Assembly (NCBI GenBank): GCA_040758375.1
Contig: JBFLWE010000063.1
Coordinates: forward strand, 1 to 36,290
Direction of reading: 5' to 3'
Origin: CAMLIZ01 sp040758375
Lineage (GTDB): Bacteria; Pseudomonadota; Gammaproteobacteria; Burkholderiales; Burkholderiaceae_C
Length of the DNA: 36,290 nucleotides
Part shown: piece by piece, positions 1 to 7,273 of the stretch
Layout of the letters: every line of letters begins with the position of its first letter
How positions within the stretch are numbered: position 1 is the first letter of the stretch
The notes under the pieces: model-generated
Databases searched by the model: none
What the model saw: only the letters and a program-made list of their open reading frames with translations
What the model was told of the DNA's origin: nothing
Position numbers and translations under genes: made by a program

Positions 1-137
1 CCGCCCCCAAGGGGCGGGAGTCCCCCTGGGACAGGCCGCGCCAGCGGCCAGGGGCGATCGCACATAGCGCCCAATCCGCGTCCGGGTTTCCCGGTCGCGG
101 ATTGCAGCCCCCTCGGGGGGCGGCCGCAAGGCGGCCG
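1..137. repeat. Array of GC-rich stem-loops downstream of cheW
   Basis: This gene-free stretch is made of consecutive inverted repeats: arms 1-7/11-17 (CCGCCCC), 20-24/28-32 (GTCCC), 34-39/44-49 (GGCCGC), a long hairpin 72-80/96-104 (CAATCCGCG) extended by an inner stem 82-86/90-94 with a TTT loop, 107-112/116-121 (GCCCCC), and 121-127/131-137 (CGGCCGC). It begins six bases past the cheW stop codon, so on the - strand it could end the cheW transcript, although no T-run follows. The last two stems share their layout with the element at 5141-5168. I read it as Burkholderiales-type extragenic repeat DNA that may double as a terminator. Confidence 0.6.
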
Positions 138-142
138 GGGGC

Positions 143-658
143 TCACTGATCCACGAGGCCCATTTCCGGGCTCAGCATCATCCTCTCGATGTCCAGCAGG
201 ATGAGCATGCGCTCGCCGTCGCCGTGCTTCACGGTGCCCAGGCCCAGGATGTCGGTGACCGCGATGCTGCCGTTGAACTCGGGCGCAGGCTTGATCTGGT
301 CGGGTGCAAGCTCCAGCACGTCGCTCACCGAATCGACCACGATGCCCACGGTGCGGTGGCCCACGTTGAGCACGATCACGACGGTGAAGGTGTTGTATTG
401 CACGTCCGCGAGGTTGAAGCGCACGCGCATGTCGACGACCGGCACGATCACGCCGCGCAGGTTCACCACCCCTTTGACGAAGGCGGGCGCGTTGGCGATG
501 CGCGTGGGCGGCTCGTAGCCGCGGATCTCCTGCACCCGCAGGATGTCGATGCCGTATTCCTCGGCGCCCAGCCGGAACGAGAGCACTTCGCGCGGCGCGG
601 CGACGCTGGCGGCCGCCTGGCTGACGGCGCGGGTCTCGGTGGCGGTGATGGCGCTCAT
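143..658 (-). CDS. cheW: Chemotaxis coupling protein CheW
   Basis: CheW is the cytoplasmic adaptor that links methyl-accepting chemoreceptors to the kinase CheA. The 171-residue product is the usual size for a single CheW/SH3-like domain. It has the typical core: a FRLGAEEYGIDI stretch near residue 28, the VQEIRGY...RIANAP segment, the strongly conserved VKGVVNLRGVIVPVVDMR block, and a GIVVDSVSDVLEL segment. The first 20 or so residues are a low-complexity Ala/Ser/Thr lead. I chose the ATG at 658 because the open frame upstream (to 1321) runs through rarA antisense and has no CheW similarity. No other chemotaxis gene lies in the window, so this is either an orphan copy or the edge of a cluster to the left. 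It is transcribed divergently from rarA with about 118 bp between them. Confidence 0.9.
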   Translation of the reverse strand: MSAITATETRAVSQAAASVAAPREVLSFRLGAEEYGIDILRVQEIRGYEPPTRIANAPAFVKGVVNLRGVIVPVVDMRVRFNLADVQYNTFTVVIVLNVGHRTVGIVVDSVSDVLELAPDQIKPAPEFNGSIAVTDILGLGTVKHGDGERMLILLDIERMMLSPEMGLVDQ

Positions 659-776
659 GGAATCGGGGCTCCTGCGGACGGACGATGATGCCGCCAGTGT
701 CATGCGCACCGGCTTGCGGCAAAACGGCGAATAGCGGGCGCGCTCCGGCGCAATTTGCCGCTGCACAATCCGGCCG

Positions 777-2120
777 ATGTCCCAGGAAGGCTTGTTCGAC
801 GATTCGCTGCCGCCGGCGGGGGCCAAGCCGCAAGCCGCTGCGCCAGCACATGCGCCGCTGGCAGAGCGGCTGCGACCGCGCGCGCTGGACGAAGTGATCG
901 GCCAGCAGCACCTGCTGGGGCCGGGCAAGCCCTTGCGGATGGCCTTCGAGACCGGGCGCCTGCACTCGATGATCCTGTGGGGGCCGCCGGGCGTGGGCAA
1001 GACCACGCTGGCGCGGCTGATGGCCTCGGCCTTCGACGCGCAGTTCATCGTGCTGTCGGCCGTGCTGTCGGGCGTGAAGGACATCCGCGAGGCGGTCGAT
1101 CGCGCCCAGGCCGTGCGCAGCGCCGGCCGCGCCACGGTGGTGTTCGTCGACGAAGTGCACCGCTTCAACAAGGCGCAGCAGGACGCGTTCTTGCCGCACG
1201 TGGAATCGGGGCTGTTCACCTTCATCGGTGCCACCACGGAGAACCCGTCGTTCGAGGTCAACTCGGCGCTGCTCTCGCGCGCCACCGTGCATGTGCTCAA
1301 GCCGCTGGAGCCGGCGGACATGCAGGCGCTGCTGGCCCGTGCCCAGGCCGAATTGTCCGCGCCGCCGCTGGCGGCAGCGGCCGAGCAGCGTCTGATCGGC
1401 TATGCCGACGGCGACGCGCGCCGGCTGCTCAACGCCTACGAGAACCTGGTCGCGCTGGCCGGTCCCGTGGCCGAGCTCGACGAGCCCACGCTGGAGCGTG
1501 CGCTGGGCGAGCAACTGCGCCGCTACGACAAGGGCGGCGAGCAGTTCTACGACACCATCTCGGCCCTGCACAAGGCCGTGCGCGGCTCCGACCCCGACGC
1601 GGCGCTGTACTGGCTGGTGCGCATGCTCGATGGCGGCGTCGATCCACGCTACGTGGCGCGCCGCGTGCTGCGCATGGCCAGCGAAGACATCGGCCTGGCC
1701 GATCCGCGCGCCCTGCGGCTGGCACTCGATGCGGCCGAGGTGTACGAGCGCCTGGGCTCGCCGGAGGGCGAGCTCGCGCTGGCCGAGGCCGTGGTCTATC
1801 TCGCGGTGGCGCCCAAGTCCAACGCGGTCTACAGCGCCTACAACGCGGTGCGGGCTTTCGTGCGGCAGGACGGCACGCGCCCGGTGCCGCTGCACCTGCG
1901 CAATGCGCCCACGCAGCTGATGAAGCAGCTCGACTACGGCCGCGGCTACCGCTATGCACACGACGAGCCCGATGGCTTTGCGGCCGGCGAGCGCTACCTG
2001 CCCGAAGGCCTGGAAGACCAGCGCTGGTACGAGCCGGCGGCACGCGGCCTGGAGCTGCGCATCGGCGAGCGCCTGGAAGAATTGCGCAGACGCAACGAGG
2101 AGTCGAAGAACCAACGCTGA
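777..2120 (+). CDS. rarA: Replication-associated recombination protein A (AAA+ ATPase)
   Basis: RarA/MgsA is a clamp-loader-like AAA+ ATPase that acts at stalled replication forks and interacts with SSB. The 447-residue product matches the family length. Visible motifs are Walker A GPPGVGKTT (residues 69-77), Walker B VVFVDEVHRF (121-130, with the DE pair at 125-126), and the sensor-1 region GATTENPSF (151-159) typical of RarA. The C-terminal half has the family's YDTISALHKAVRGSDPDAAL and the tail segment QLMKQLDYGRGYRYAHDE. The N-terminal LFDD lead also fits. The ATG at 777 directly precedes this N-terminus; upstream codons are not family-like. It stands alone: cheW is divergent, and the liv genes start about 180 bp downstream behind their own putative promoter. 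Confidence 0.95.
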   Translation: MSQEGLFDDSLPPAGAKPQAAAPAHAPLAERLRPRALDEVIGQQHLLGPGKPLRMAFETGRLHSMILWGPPGVGKTTLARLMASAFDAQFIVLSAVLSGVKDIREAVDRAQAVRSAGRATVVFVDEVHRFNKAQQDAFLPHVESGLFTFIGATTENPSFEVNSALLSRATVHVLKPLEPADMQALLARAQAELSAPPLAAAAEQRLIGYADGDARRLLNAYENLVALAGPVAELDEPTLERALGEQLRRYDKGGEQFYDTISALHKAVRGSDPDAALYWLVRMLDGGVDPRYVARRVLRMASEDIGLADPRALRLALDAAEVYERLGSPEGELALAEAVVYLAVAPKSNAVYSAYNAVRAFVRQDGTRPVPLHLRNAPTQLMKQLDYGRGYRYAHDEPDGFAAGERYLPEGLEDQRWYEPAARGLELRIGERLEELRRRNEESKNQR

Positions 2121-2171
2121 TGGTGCGGGGGTTTGGTGAATTCGACGGCGTCGCGGCGGGTAAGTCCGGGA

Positions 2172-2199
2172 GTTTCCATTGGAAACCCCCACCTACAAT
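2172..2199 (+). promoter_or_regulatory. Putative promoter and palindromic operator of the liv genes
   Basis: A good -10 hexamer, TACAAT, sits at 2194-2199, about 100 bp before livH. Just upstream is a short palindrome, GTTTCC-ATT-GGAAAC (2172-2186), which overlaps the place where a -35 element would lie; TTTCCA at 2173-2178 is only a partial match, with a short 15-nt spacer. A dyad covering the -35 region is a common layout for a repressor or activator site. The regulator is unknown and no regulator gene is adjacent. The roughly 100 bp between the -10 and livH is GC-rich leader without an obvious ORF. Confidence 0.4.
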
Positions 2200-2301
2200 G
2201 CCGCCCAGCTTGGCGCTTGAGGGCGGCTCTCGGCCCGCGGCAGGCCCAGCGGCGGCCCGCCTCTTGCGTGCGCCGCCGCGGACAACCTGGAGACTTCCTC
2301 G

Positions 2302-3225
2302 ATGGATACCTTGATACAGCAGATCATCAATGGTCTGGTGCTCGGCAGCGTCTATGCGCTGGTGGCGCTGGGCTACACGATGGTCTACGGCATCATCAAC
2401 CTGATCAACTTCGCCCACGGTGAAGTGCTGATGGTGGGCGCGCTCACGGCCTGGACCGTGGTCACCGTGCTGGCAGGCGCAGGCCTTCCCGGCTGGCTGC
2501 TGCTGCTGATCGCGCTGATCGCCGCGGTGGTGGTGTGCGCCGTGCTGAACTTCACGATCGAGAAAATCGCCTACAGGCCGCTGCGCAACGCGCCGCGGCT
2601 GGCCCCGCTGATCACCGCCATGGGCATGAGCCTGCTGCTGCAAACCCTGGCCATGATCATCTGGAAGCCGAACTACAAGCCGTTCCCGATCCTGCTGCCT
2701 TCGGAACCCTTCTTCATCGGCGGCGCGGTAATCAACACCACGCAGATCCTCATCCTGGTGGCCACGGTGGTCACGCTCACCGGCCTGATGTACCTGGTCA
2801 ACCACACCAAGCTGGGCCGCGCGATGCGCGCCACCGCCGAAAACCCGCGTGTGGCCGGGCTGATGGGCGTGAAGCCCGACATGGTGATCTCGGCCACCTT
2901 CGTGATCGGCGCCGCGCTGGCCGCGCTGGCCGGCGTGATGTGGGCCGCCAATTACGGCTCGGTGCAGCACACGATGGGCTTCCTGCCGGGCCTGAAGGCC
3001 TTCACCGCGGCGGTGTTCGGCGGCATCGGCAACCTGGCCGGCGCCATGGTGGGCGGCGTGCTGCTGGGGCTGATCGAGTCGCTGGGCGCCGGCTACATCG
3101 GCGTGCTCACCGGCGGCGTGCTGGGCAGCCACTACCAGGACATCTTTGCCTTCATCGTGCTGATCCTCGTGCTGACCTTGCGGCCCCAGGGCCTGCTGGG
3201 CGAGCGCGTGGCCGATCGCGCCTGA
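2302..3225 (+). CDS. livH: Branched-chain amino acid ABC transporter permease LivH
   Basis: This is one of the two inner-membrane subunits of a LivFGHMJ-type (HAAT) importer. The 307-residue product is almost wholly hydrophobic with about eight predicted membrane segments. It carries the family landmarks near the N-terminus: LVLGSVYALVALGYTMVYG and then INLINFAHGEVLMVGA. Further on, the RAMRATAENPRVAGLMGV loop is the cytoplasmic segment that contacts the ATPases, and a GFLPGLKAFTAAVFGG segment follows. A GGAG ribosome-binding site at 2289-2292 fits the ATG. It is the first gene of a five-gene run; livM begins 16 bp after its stop. Which amino acid or related solute is carried cannot be read from the permease. 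Confidence 0.93.
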   Translation: MDTLIQQIINGLVLGSVYALVALGYTMVYGIINLINFAHGEVLMVGALTAWTVVTVLAGAGLPGWLLLLIALIAAVVVCAVLNFTIEKIAYRPLRNAPRLAPLITAMGMSLLLQTLAMIIWKPNYKPFPILLPSEPFFIGGAVINTTQILILVATVVTLTGLMYLVNHTKLGRAMRATAENPRVAGLMGVKPDMVISATFVIGAALAALAGVMWAANYGSVQHTMGFLPGLKAFTAAVFGGIGNLAGAMVGGVLLGLIESLGAGYIGVLTGGVLGSHYQDIFAFIVLILVLTLRPQGLLGERVADRA

Positions 3226-3241
3226 TCCCCGGGAGACCATC

Positions 3242-4327
3242 ATGATGAAGAACAAGCTCGTGGTGTTTCTCGTGGCGGCCGTGCTGCTGGCGGTTGCGCC
3301 GCTGGTGCTGCAGCAATTCGGCAACGCCTGGGTGCGCATCGTCGACATCGCGCTGCTGTACGTGCTGCTGGCCCTGGGCCTGAACATCGTGGTCGGCTAT
3401 GCCGGCCTGCTGGACCTGGGCTACGTGGCCTTCTATGCCGTGGGCGCGTACATGTTCGGCCTGCTCGCCAGCCCGCACCTGACCTCCGAATTCGCCAGCA
3501 TCGGCGCGATGTTCTCGGGCGGGCTGCACACCCCGTGGTGGGTGGTCATCCCGCTGGGCGCGGCGCTGGCCGGTTTGGCGGGGGTGCTGCTCGGCGCTCC
3601 GACCCTCAAGCTGCGCGGCGACTACCTGGCGATCGTGACGCTGGGCTTCGGCGAGATCATCCGGGTGTTCATGAACAACCTGGACGCGCCGGTCAACATC
3701 ACCAACGGCCCCAAGGGCCTGATCCAGATCGACTCGATCAAGATCTTCGACATCGACCTCGGGCGCCCGCAGGAACTGCTGGGCATCGAGTTCGCCTCGG
3801 TGTCGATGTACTACTACCTGTTCCTGCTGCTGGTGGTGGGCAGCGTGATCCTGTGCTACCGGCTGGAGCGCTCGCGCATCGGCCGCGCCTGGATGGCCAT
3901 CCGCGAGGACGAGATCGCCGCCAAGGCGATGGGCATCAACACCCGCAACATGAAGCTGCTGGCCTTCGGCATGGGCGCCACCTTCGGCGGCGTGTCGGGC
4001 GTGATGTTCGCGAGCTTCCAGGGCTTCGTCTCGCCCGAGTCGTTCTCGCTGCAGGAGTCGATCATGGTCGTGGCCATGGTGGTGCTGGGTGGCATCGGCC
4101 ACATCCCGGGCGTGATCCTGGGCGCGCTGCTGCTGGCGGCGCTGCCCGAGGTGCTGCGCTACGTGGCCGGGCCGCTGCAGGCCATGACCGACGGCCGGCT
4201 GGATGCCGCCATCCTGCGCCAGCTGCTGATCGCCACCGCGATGATCGGCATCATGCTCGCCCGGCCGCGCGGCCTGTGGCCCGCGCCCGAGCACGGCAAG
4301 GCCGCCCCGGCGCCTGCCGCCAAGTGA
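3242..4327 (+). CDS. livM: Branched-chain amino acid ABC transporter permease LivM
   Basis: This is the second membrane subunit of the importer, partner of LivH. The 361-residue product has an N-terminal hydrophobic anchor and multiple further membrane segments. LivM-type landmarks include GLNIVVGYAGLLDLGYVAFYAVGAY in the first third, the KLRGDYLAIVTLGFGEIIR segment, the GRAWMAIREDEIAAKAMGI coupling loop, and the VVLGGIGHIPGVILGA segment near the C-terminus. It ends with a polar Ala/Pro/Lys tail. Two adjacent ATGs (3242 and 3245) follow a GGGAG ribosome-binding site; either could be used. livG starts 21 bp downstream, so translation of the block is closely linked. Confidence 0.93.
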   Translation: MMKNKLVVFLVAAVLLAVAPLVLQQFGNAWVRIVDIALLYVLLALGLNIVVGYAGLLDLGYVAFYAVGAYMFGLLASPHLTSEFASIGAMFSGGLHTPWWVVIPLGAALAGLAGVLLGAPTLKLRGDYLAIVTLGFGEIIRVFMNNLDAPVNITNGPKGLIQIDSIKIFDIDLGRPQELLGIEFASVSMYYYLFLLLVVGSVILCYRLERSRIGRAWMAIREDEIAAKAMGINTRNMKLLAFGMGATFGGVSGVMFASFQGFVSPESFSLQESIMVVAMVVLGGIGHIPGVILGALLLAALPEVLRYVAGPLQAMTDGRLDAAILRQLLIATAMIGIMLARPRGLWPAPEHGKAAPAPAAK

Positions 4328-4348
4328 CCCCACGAGAGCATTGACACC

Positions 4349-5125
4349 ATGAGCGACACCGTTCTCAAGGTCACCGGCGTCTCCAAGCGTTTCGGCGGCC
4401 TGCAGGCCTTGTCCGACGTCGGCATTGCCATCCAGAAGGGCCAGGTCTATGGCCTGATCGGCCCCAACGGCGCCGGCAAGACCACGTTCTTCAACGTGAT
4501 CACCGGCTTGTACACGCCCGACTCCGGCAGCTTCGAGCTGGGCGGCAAACCCTATACGCCCACCGCGGTGCACGAGGTTGCCAAGGCCGGCATCGCGCGC
4601 ACCTTCCAGAACATCCGCCTGTTCGCCGACATGACGGCGCTGGAAAACGTGATGGTGGGCCGCCACGTGCGCACCCATTCCGGCCTGGTCGGCGCGATGT
4701 TCCGCACGCAGCGCTTCAAGAAGGAAGAGGCCGAGATCGCGGCCCGGGCGCAGGAACTGCTCGACTACGTCGGTATCGGCCGCTATGCCGAGTACAAGGC
4801 GCGCACGCTGAGCTACGGCGACCAGCGCCGCCTGGAGATCGCCCGCGCGCTGGCCACCGACCCGCAGCTGATCGCGCTGGACGAGCCCGCCGCCGGAATG
4901 AACGCCACCGAGAAGGTGGTGCTGCGCGAGCTGATCGACCGCATCCGCAACGACGGCCGCACCATCTTGCTGATCGAGCACGACGTGAAGCTGGTGATGG
5001 GCCTGTGCGACCGCGTGACCGTGCTCGACTACGGCAAGCAGATCGCCGAGGGCACCCCCTACGACGTGCAGCGCAACGAGAAGGTGATCGAGGCCTACCT
5101 CGGGGCATCCCATACCGCACATTGA
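4349..5125 (+). CDS. livG: Branched-chain amino acid ABC transporter ATPase LivG
   Basis: This is a cytoplasmic ATPase subunit that powers the LivHM permeases. The 258-residue product has Walker A GPNGAGKTT (38-46), the Q-loop in ARTFQNIRLF (about residue 87), the signature LSYGDQRRLEIARAL (from 154), Walker B LIALDEP (174-180) and the switch histidine in LLIEHDV. LSYGDQ in place of the general LSGGQ, and the AAGMN segment after Walker B, are typical of LivG rather than LivF. The C-terminal TVLDYGKQIAEGTP segment is also family-like. The gap to livF is 97 bp, unusually wide for this operon, and is filled by a repeat element. Confidence 0.94.
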   Translation: MSDTVLKVTGVSKRFGGLQALSDVGIAIQKGQVYGLIGPNGAGKTTFFNVITGLYTPDSGSFELGGKPYTPTAVHEVAKAGIARTFQNIRLFADMTALENVMVGRHVRTHSGLVGAMFRTQRFKKEEAEIAARAQELLDYVGIGRYAEYKARTLSYGDQRRLEIARALATDPQLIALDEPAAGMNATEKVVLRELIDRIRNDGRTILLIEHDVKLVMGLCDRVTVLDYGKQIAEGTPYDVQRNEKVIEAYLGASHTAH

Positions 5126-5140
5126 TGGCCCACCCCCTAC

Positions 5141-5168
5141 GGCCTGACGGCCGCCCCCTCAAGGGGGC
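5141..5168. repeat. Double stem-loop repeat between livG and livF
   Basis: Two hairpins stand side by side: GGCC-TGAC-GGCC (5141-5152) followed by a perfect 7-bp stem GCCCCCT/AGGGGGC (5153-5159/5162-5168). The same order, on the other strand, is seen at 107-137. It sits about 15 bp after the livG stop codon and 54 bp before livF, inside what is otherwise a compact operon. No T-run follows, so full termination is doubtful, but it could stabilise the upstream mRNA 3' end or lower expression of the downstream genes. Confidence 0.55.
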
Positions 5169-5222
5169 AACACCGGCGGCCCGGCACGGCCGGATCGACG
5201 GTGTTTCGCAGGAGCGAGAGCA

Positions 5223-5945
5223 ATGAACGAGAGTCAGATACTTCTGAAGGTCAGCGGCCTGAAGGTCGCCTACGGCGGCATCCAGGCGGTCAAGGGCGTT
5301 GACTTCGAAGTGCGCGCCGGCGAACTGGTCAGCCTGATCGGCGCCAACGGCGCCGGCAAGACCACCACGCTGAAGGCCATCACCGGCATCCAGCCGGTGG
5401 CCGCCGGCGAGATCGAATACCTGGGCAGGCGCATCCGCGGGCAGGGCTCGTGGGACCTGGTCAAGCAGGGCCTGGTGATGGTGCCCGAGGGCCGCGGCAC
5501 CTTCACCCGCATGACCATCACCGAAAACCTGCTGATGGGCGCCTTCGTGCGCAAGGACGCGGAGGTTCAGGCCGACATGGACAAGGTGTTCGAGATCTTC
5601 CCGCGCCTGAAGGAGCGCCGCGCGCAGCTGGCCGGCACCATGTCCGGCGGCGAGCAGCAGATGCTGGCGATGGGCCGGGCGCTGATGGCGCGGCCCAAGG
5701 TGCTGCTGATGGACGAGCCCTCGATGGGCCTGTCGCCGATCATGGTGGACAAGATCTTCGAGGTGGTGGACACCATCCACAAGCAGGGCACGACGATCCT
5801 GCTGGTGGAGCAGAACGCCAGCCGCGCGCTGCAGCTGGCCAACCGCGGCTACGTGATGGAGTCGGGCGAGATCACCATGGCCGGCGAGGCCAAGGCGCTG
5901 CTCAACGACCCCAAGGTCCGCGCCGCCTACCTCGGCGAAGCTTGA
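5223..5945 (+). CDS. livF: Branched-chain amino acid ABC transporter ATPase LivF
   Basis: This is the second ATPase of the importer. The 240-residue product has Walker A GANGAGKTT (40-48), the LivF-specific stretch LVMVPEGRGTFTRMT after the Q-loop region, signature SGGEQQMLAMGRAL (from 141), Walker B LLMDEP (161-166) followed by SMGLSPIMV, and the switch-histidine position replaced by Gln in LLVEQNA, which is normal for LivF. A GGAG site ten or so bases before the ATG fits initiation at 5223. It follows livG across a repeat-filled 97-bp gap and precedes the binding-protein gene by 122 bp. Confidence 0.94.
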   Translation: MNESQILLKVSGLKVAYGGIQAVKGVDFEVRAGELVSLIGANGAGKTTTLKAITGIQPVAAGEIEYLGRRIRGQGSWDLVKQGLVMVPEGRGTFTRMTITENLLMGAFVRKDAEVQADMDKVFEIFPRLKERRAQLAGTMSGGEQQMLAMGRALMARPKVLLMDEPSMGLSPIMVDKIFEVVDTIHKQGTTILLVEQNASRALQLANRGYVMESGEITMAGEAKALLNDPKVRAAYLGEA

Positions 5946-5959
5946 GCACTTGTTCACTG

Positions 5960-5981
5960 CGCCTCGGGTTTCCCTGAGGCG
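5960..5981 (+). terminator. Hairpin after livF, possible attenuator
   Basis: An imperfect stem, CGCCTC-GGG / CCC-T-GAGGCG with a TTT loop and one bulged base, lies 15 bp after the livF stop. Only scattered Ts follow, so it is a weak terminator candidate. It could separate livF from the binding-protein gene, which may need a different transcript level. Confidence 0.35.
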
Positions 5982-6067
5982 TTCTGCAAGCTTGGTTTAA
6001 GCGAACGGGACGCCTACTCACGGTCAGGCTGTCGCCTGTGCGACATGCCCGGAGTGAGGAGACGTCC

Positions 6068-7273
6068 ATGACCTTCCGTATCGCATCGCTGGCGGCGGCG
6101 CTGCTGCTTTCCGTCGGCTCGGCCGGCACCTGGGCGCAGGCCGTCAAGCCGCTGCGCGTGGGCTTCGTCTGCCCGTTCACCGGCGGCTCGGCCGACTTCG
6201 GCAACAGCGCCCGTCTGGGCGCCGAGCTGGCGGTGAAGGAGATCAACGAGGTGGGTGGCTATCTCGGCCGCCCGCTGGAGCTCGTGGCGCGCGACGACAA
6301 GGCCACGCCCGACCTGGGCCGCGCCATCGCCGAGGAGCTGGTGCTGAAGGAGAAAGTCGACTTCACGGTCGGCTACTGCAACACCGGCGTGGCACTGAAG
6401 TCGCTGGAGATCTTTCAGAATCACAAGCACCTGCTGATGGTCCCCGTGTCCACCGGCTCGGCGGTCACCGGCACCTATGCGCCGGCGCAAAGCTTCATCT
6501 TCCGCATGTCGCCGCGCGACACGCTGCAGGCGGCGTTTCTCGTCAACGAGATCGTGGGCAAGCGCGGGCTGAAGAAGGTGGCGGTATTCGCCGACAAGAC
6601 CGGCTATGGCGAGGGCGGCCTGAAGGACGTGGAGAAGTTCCTGGCCGAGAAGGGCCTGAAGCCGGTGTACGTGGCGCGCTTCGACCTGGGCGTGAAGTCG
6701 CTGGTCGACGAGGTGGAGGCTGCCAAGGCGGCGGGTGCCGAAGCAATGATCGGCTACACGGTGGGTCCGGAGGAAGCGGTGCTGGTGAAGGCGCGCGCGC
6801 AGACCCGGTTCGCGGGCCCGCTGCTCGGGCCCTGGCCGATGTCGTTCCGCACGGTATGGGACAGCACCGGCGGTGCGGCCGAAGGTGTGATGGCGGTGCA
6901 GTCGATCATCCAGGACCTGTCGAACGAACGCCGCATGTCCTTCATTGCGCGCCTGAAGCGCCATGCCGGGGCCGCGCGCGTCGACTCGCTGATGGCGGCG
7001 GCCCAGAGCTACGACGCGGTGCACCTGATGCTGCGCGCGGTGTTCCAGACCAAGGGCGACACCTCGGGGCCGGCGTTGAAGGCCGCGCTGGAGAACCTGG
7101 ACAAGCCCTATGCGGGCGTCGTGACCACGCACGAGCGCCCGTTCTCCAGCACCGACCACGACGCCTTCTCGATGAACATGATCTGGCTGGCGGTGTGGCG
7201 CAGCGGCGAACTGCACTTCTACTACCAGGACGACGCCAAGCGCGCGTCGGTGATCCGGCGCAAGACCAGCTAG
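6068..7273 (+). CDS. ABC transporter periplasmic substrate-binding protein (Liv type)
   Basis: This is a periplasmic binding protein of the leucine/isoleucine/valine-binding fold (type 1), which would deliver substrate to LivHM. The 401-residue precursor begins with a Sec signal (MTFRIAS, then an Ala/Leu core) with cleavage likely near residues 23-25. The mature part opens with LRVGFVCPFTGGSADFG and has the GAELAVKEINEVGGYLGRPLEL segment typical of this family. I chose the ATG at 6068 because a strong GTGAGGAGA ribosome-binding site lies just before it and the signal peptide starts there; the ten extra upstream codons add charged residues. The ligand could be a branched-chain amino acid or an amide or urea-like solute; the sequence does not decide. 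Its stop codon overlaps that of the convergent dehydrogenase. Confidence 0.88.
   Translation: MTFRIASLAAALLLSVGSAGTWAQAVKPLRVGFVCPFTGGSADFGNSARLGAELAVKEINEVGGYLGRPLELVARDDKATPDLGRAIAEELVLKEKVDFTVGYCNTGVALKSLEIFQNHKHLLMVPVSTGSAVTGTYAPAQSFIFRMSPRDTLQAAFLVNEIVGKRGLKKVAVFADKTGYGEGGLKDVEKFLAEKGLKPVYVARFDLGVKSLVDEVEAAKAAGAEAMIGYTVGPEEAVLVKARAQTRFAGPLLGPWPMSFRTVWDSTGGAAEGVMAVQSIIQDLSNERRMSFIARLKRHAGAARVDSLMAAAQSYDAVHLMLRAVFQTKGDTSGPALKAALENLDKPYAGVVTTHERPFSSTDHDAFSMNMIWLAVWRSGELHFYYQDDAKRASVIRRKTS

Noticed and set aside
1429..3387. Long open frame on the - strand across rarA and livH (652 codons)
   Set aside because: It is antisense to two well-supported genes, is very rich in Arg/His/Gln/Gly and has no recognisable motif; such shadows are normal in high-GC DNA.
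3152..5122. Long - strand open frame across livM and livG (656 codons)
   Set aside because: Antisense shadow of two ABC transporter genes with intact motifs; no family signature of its own.
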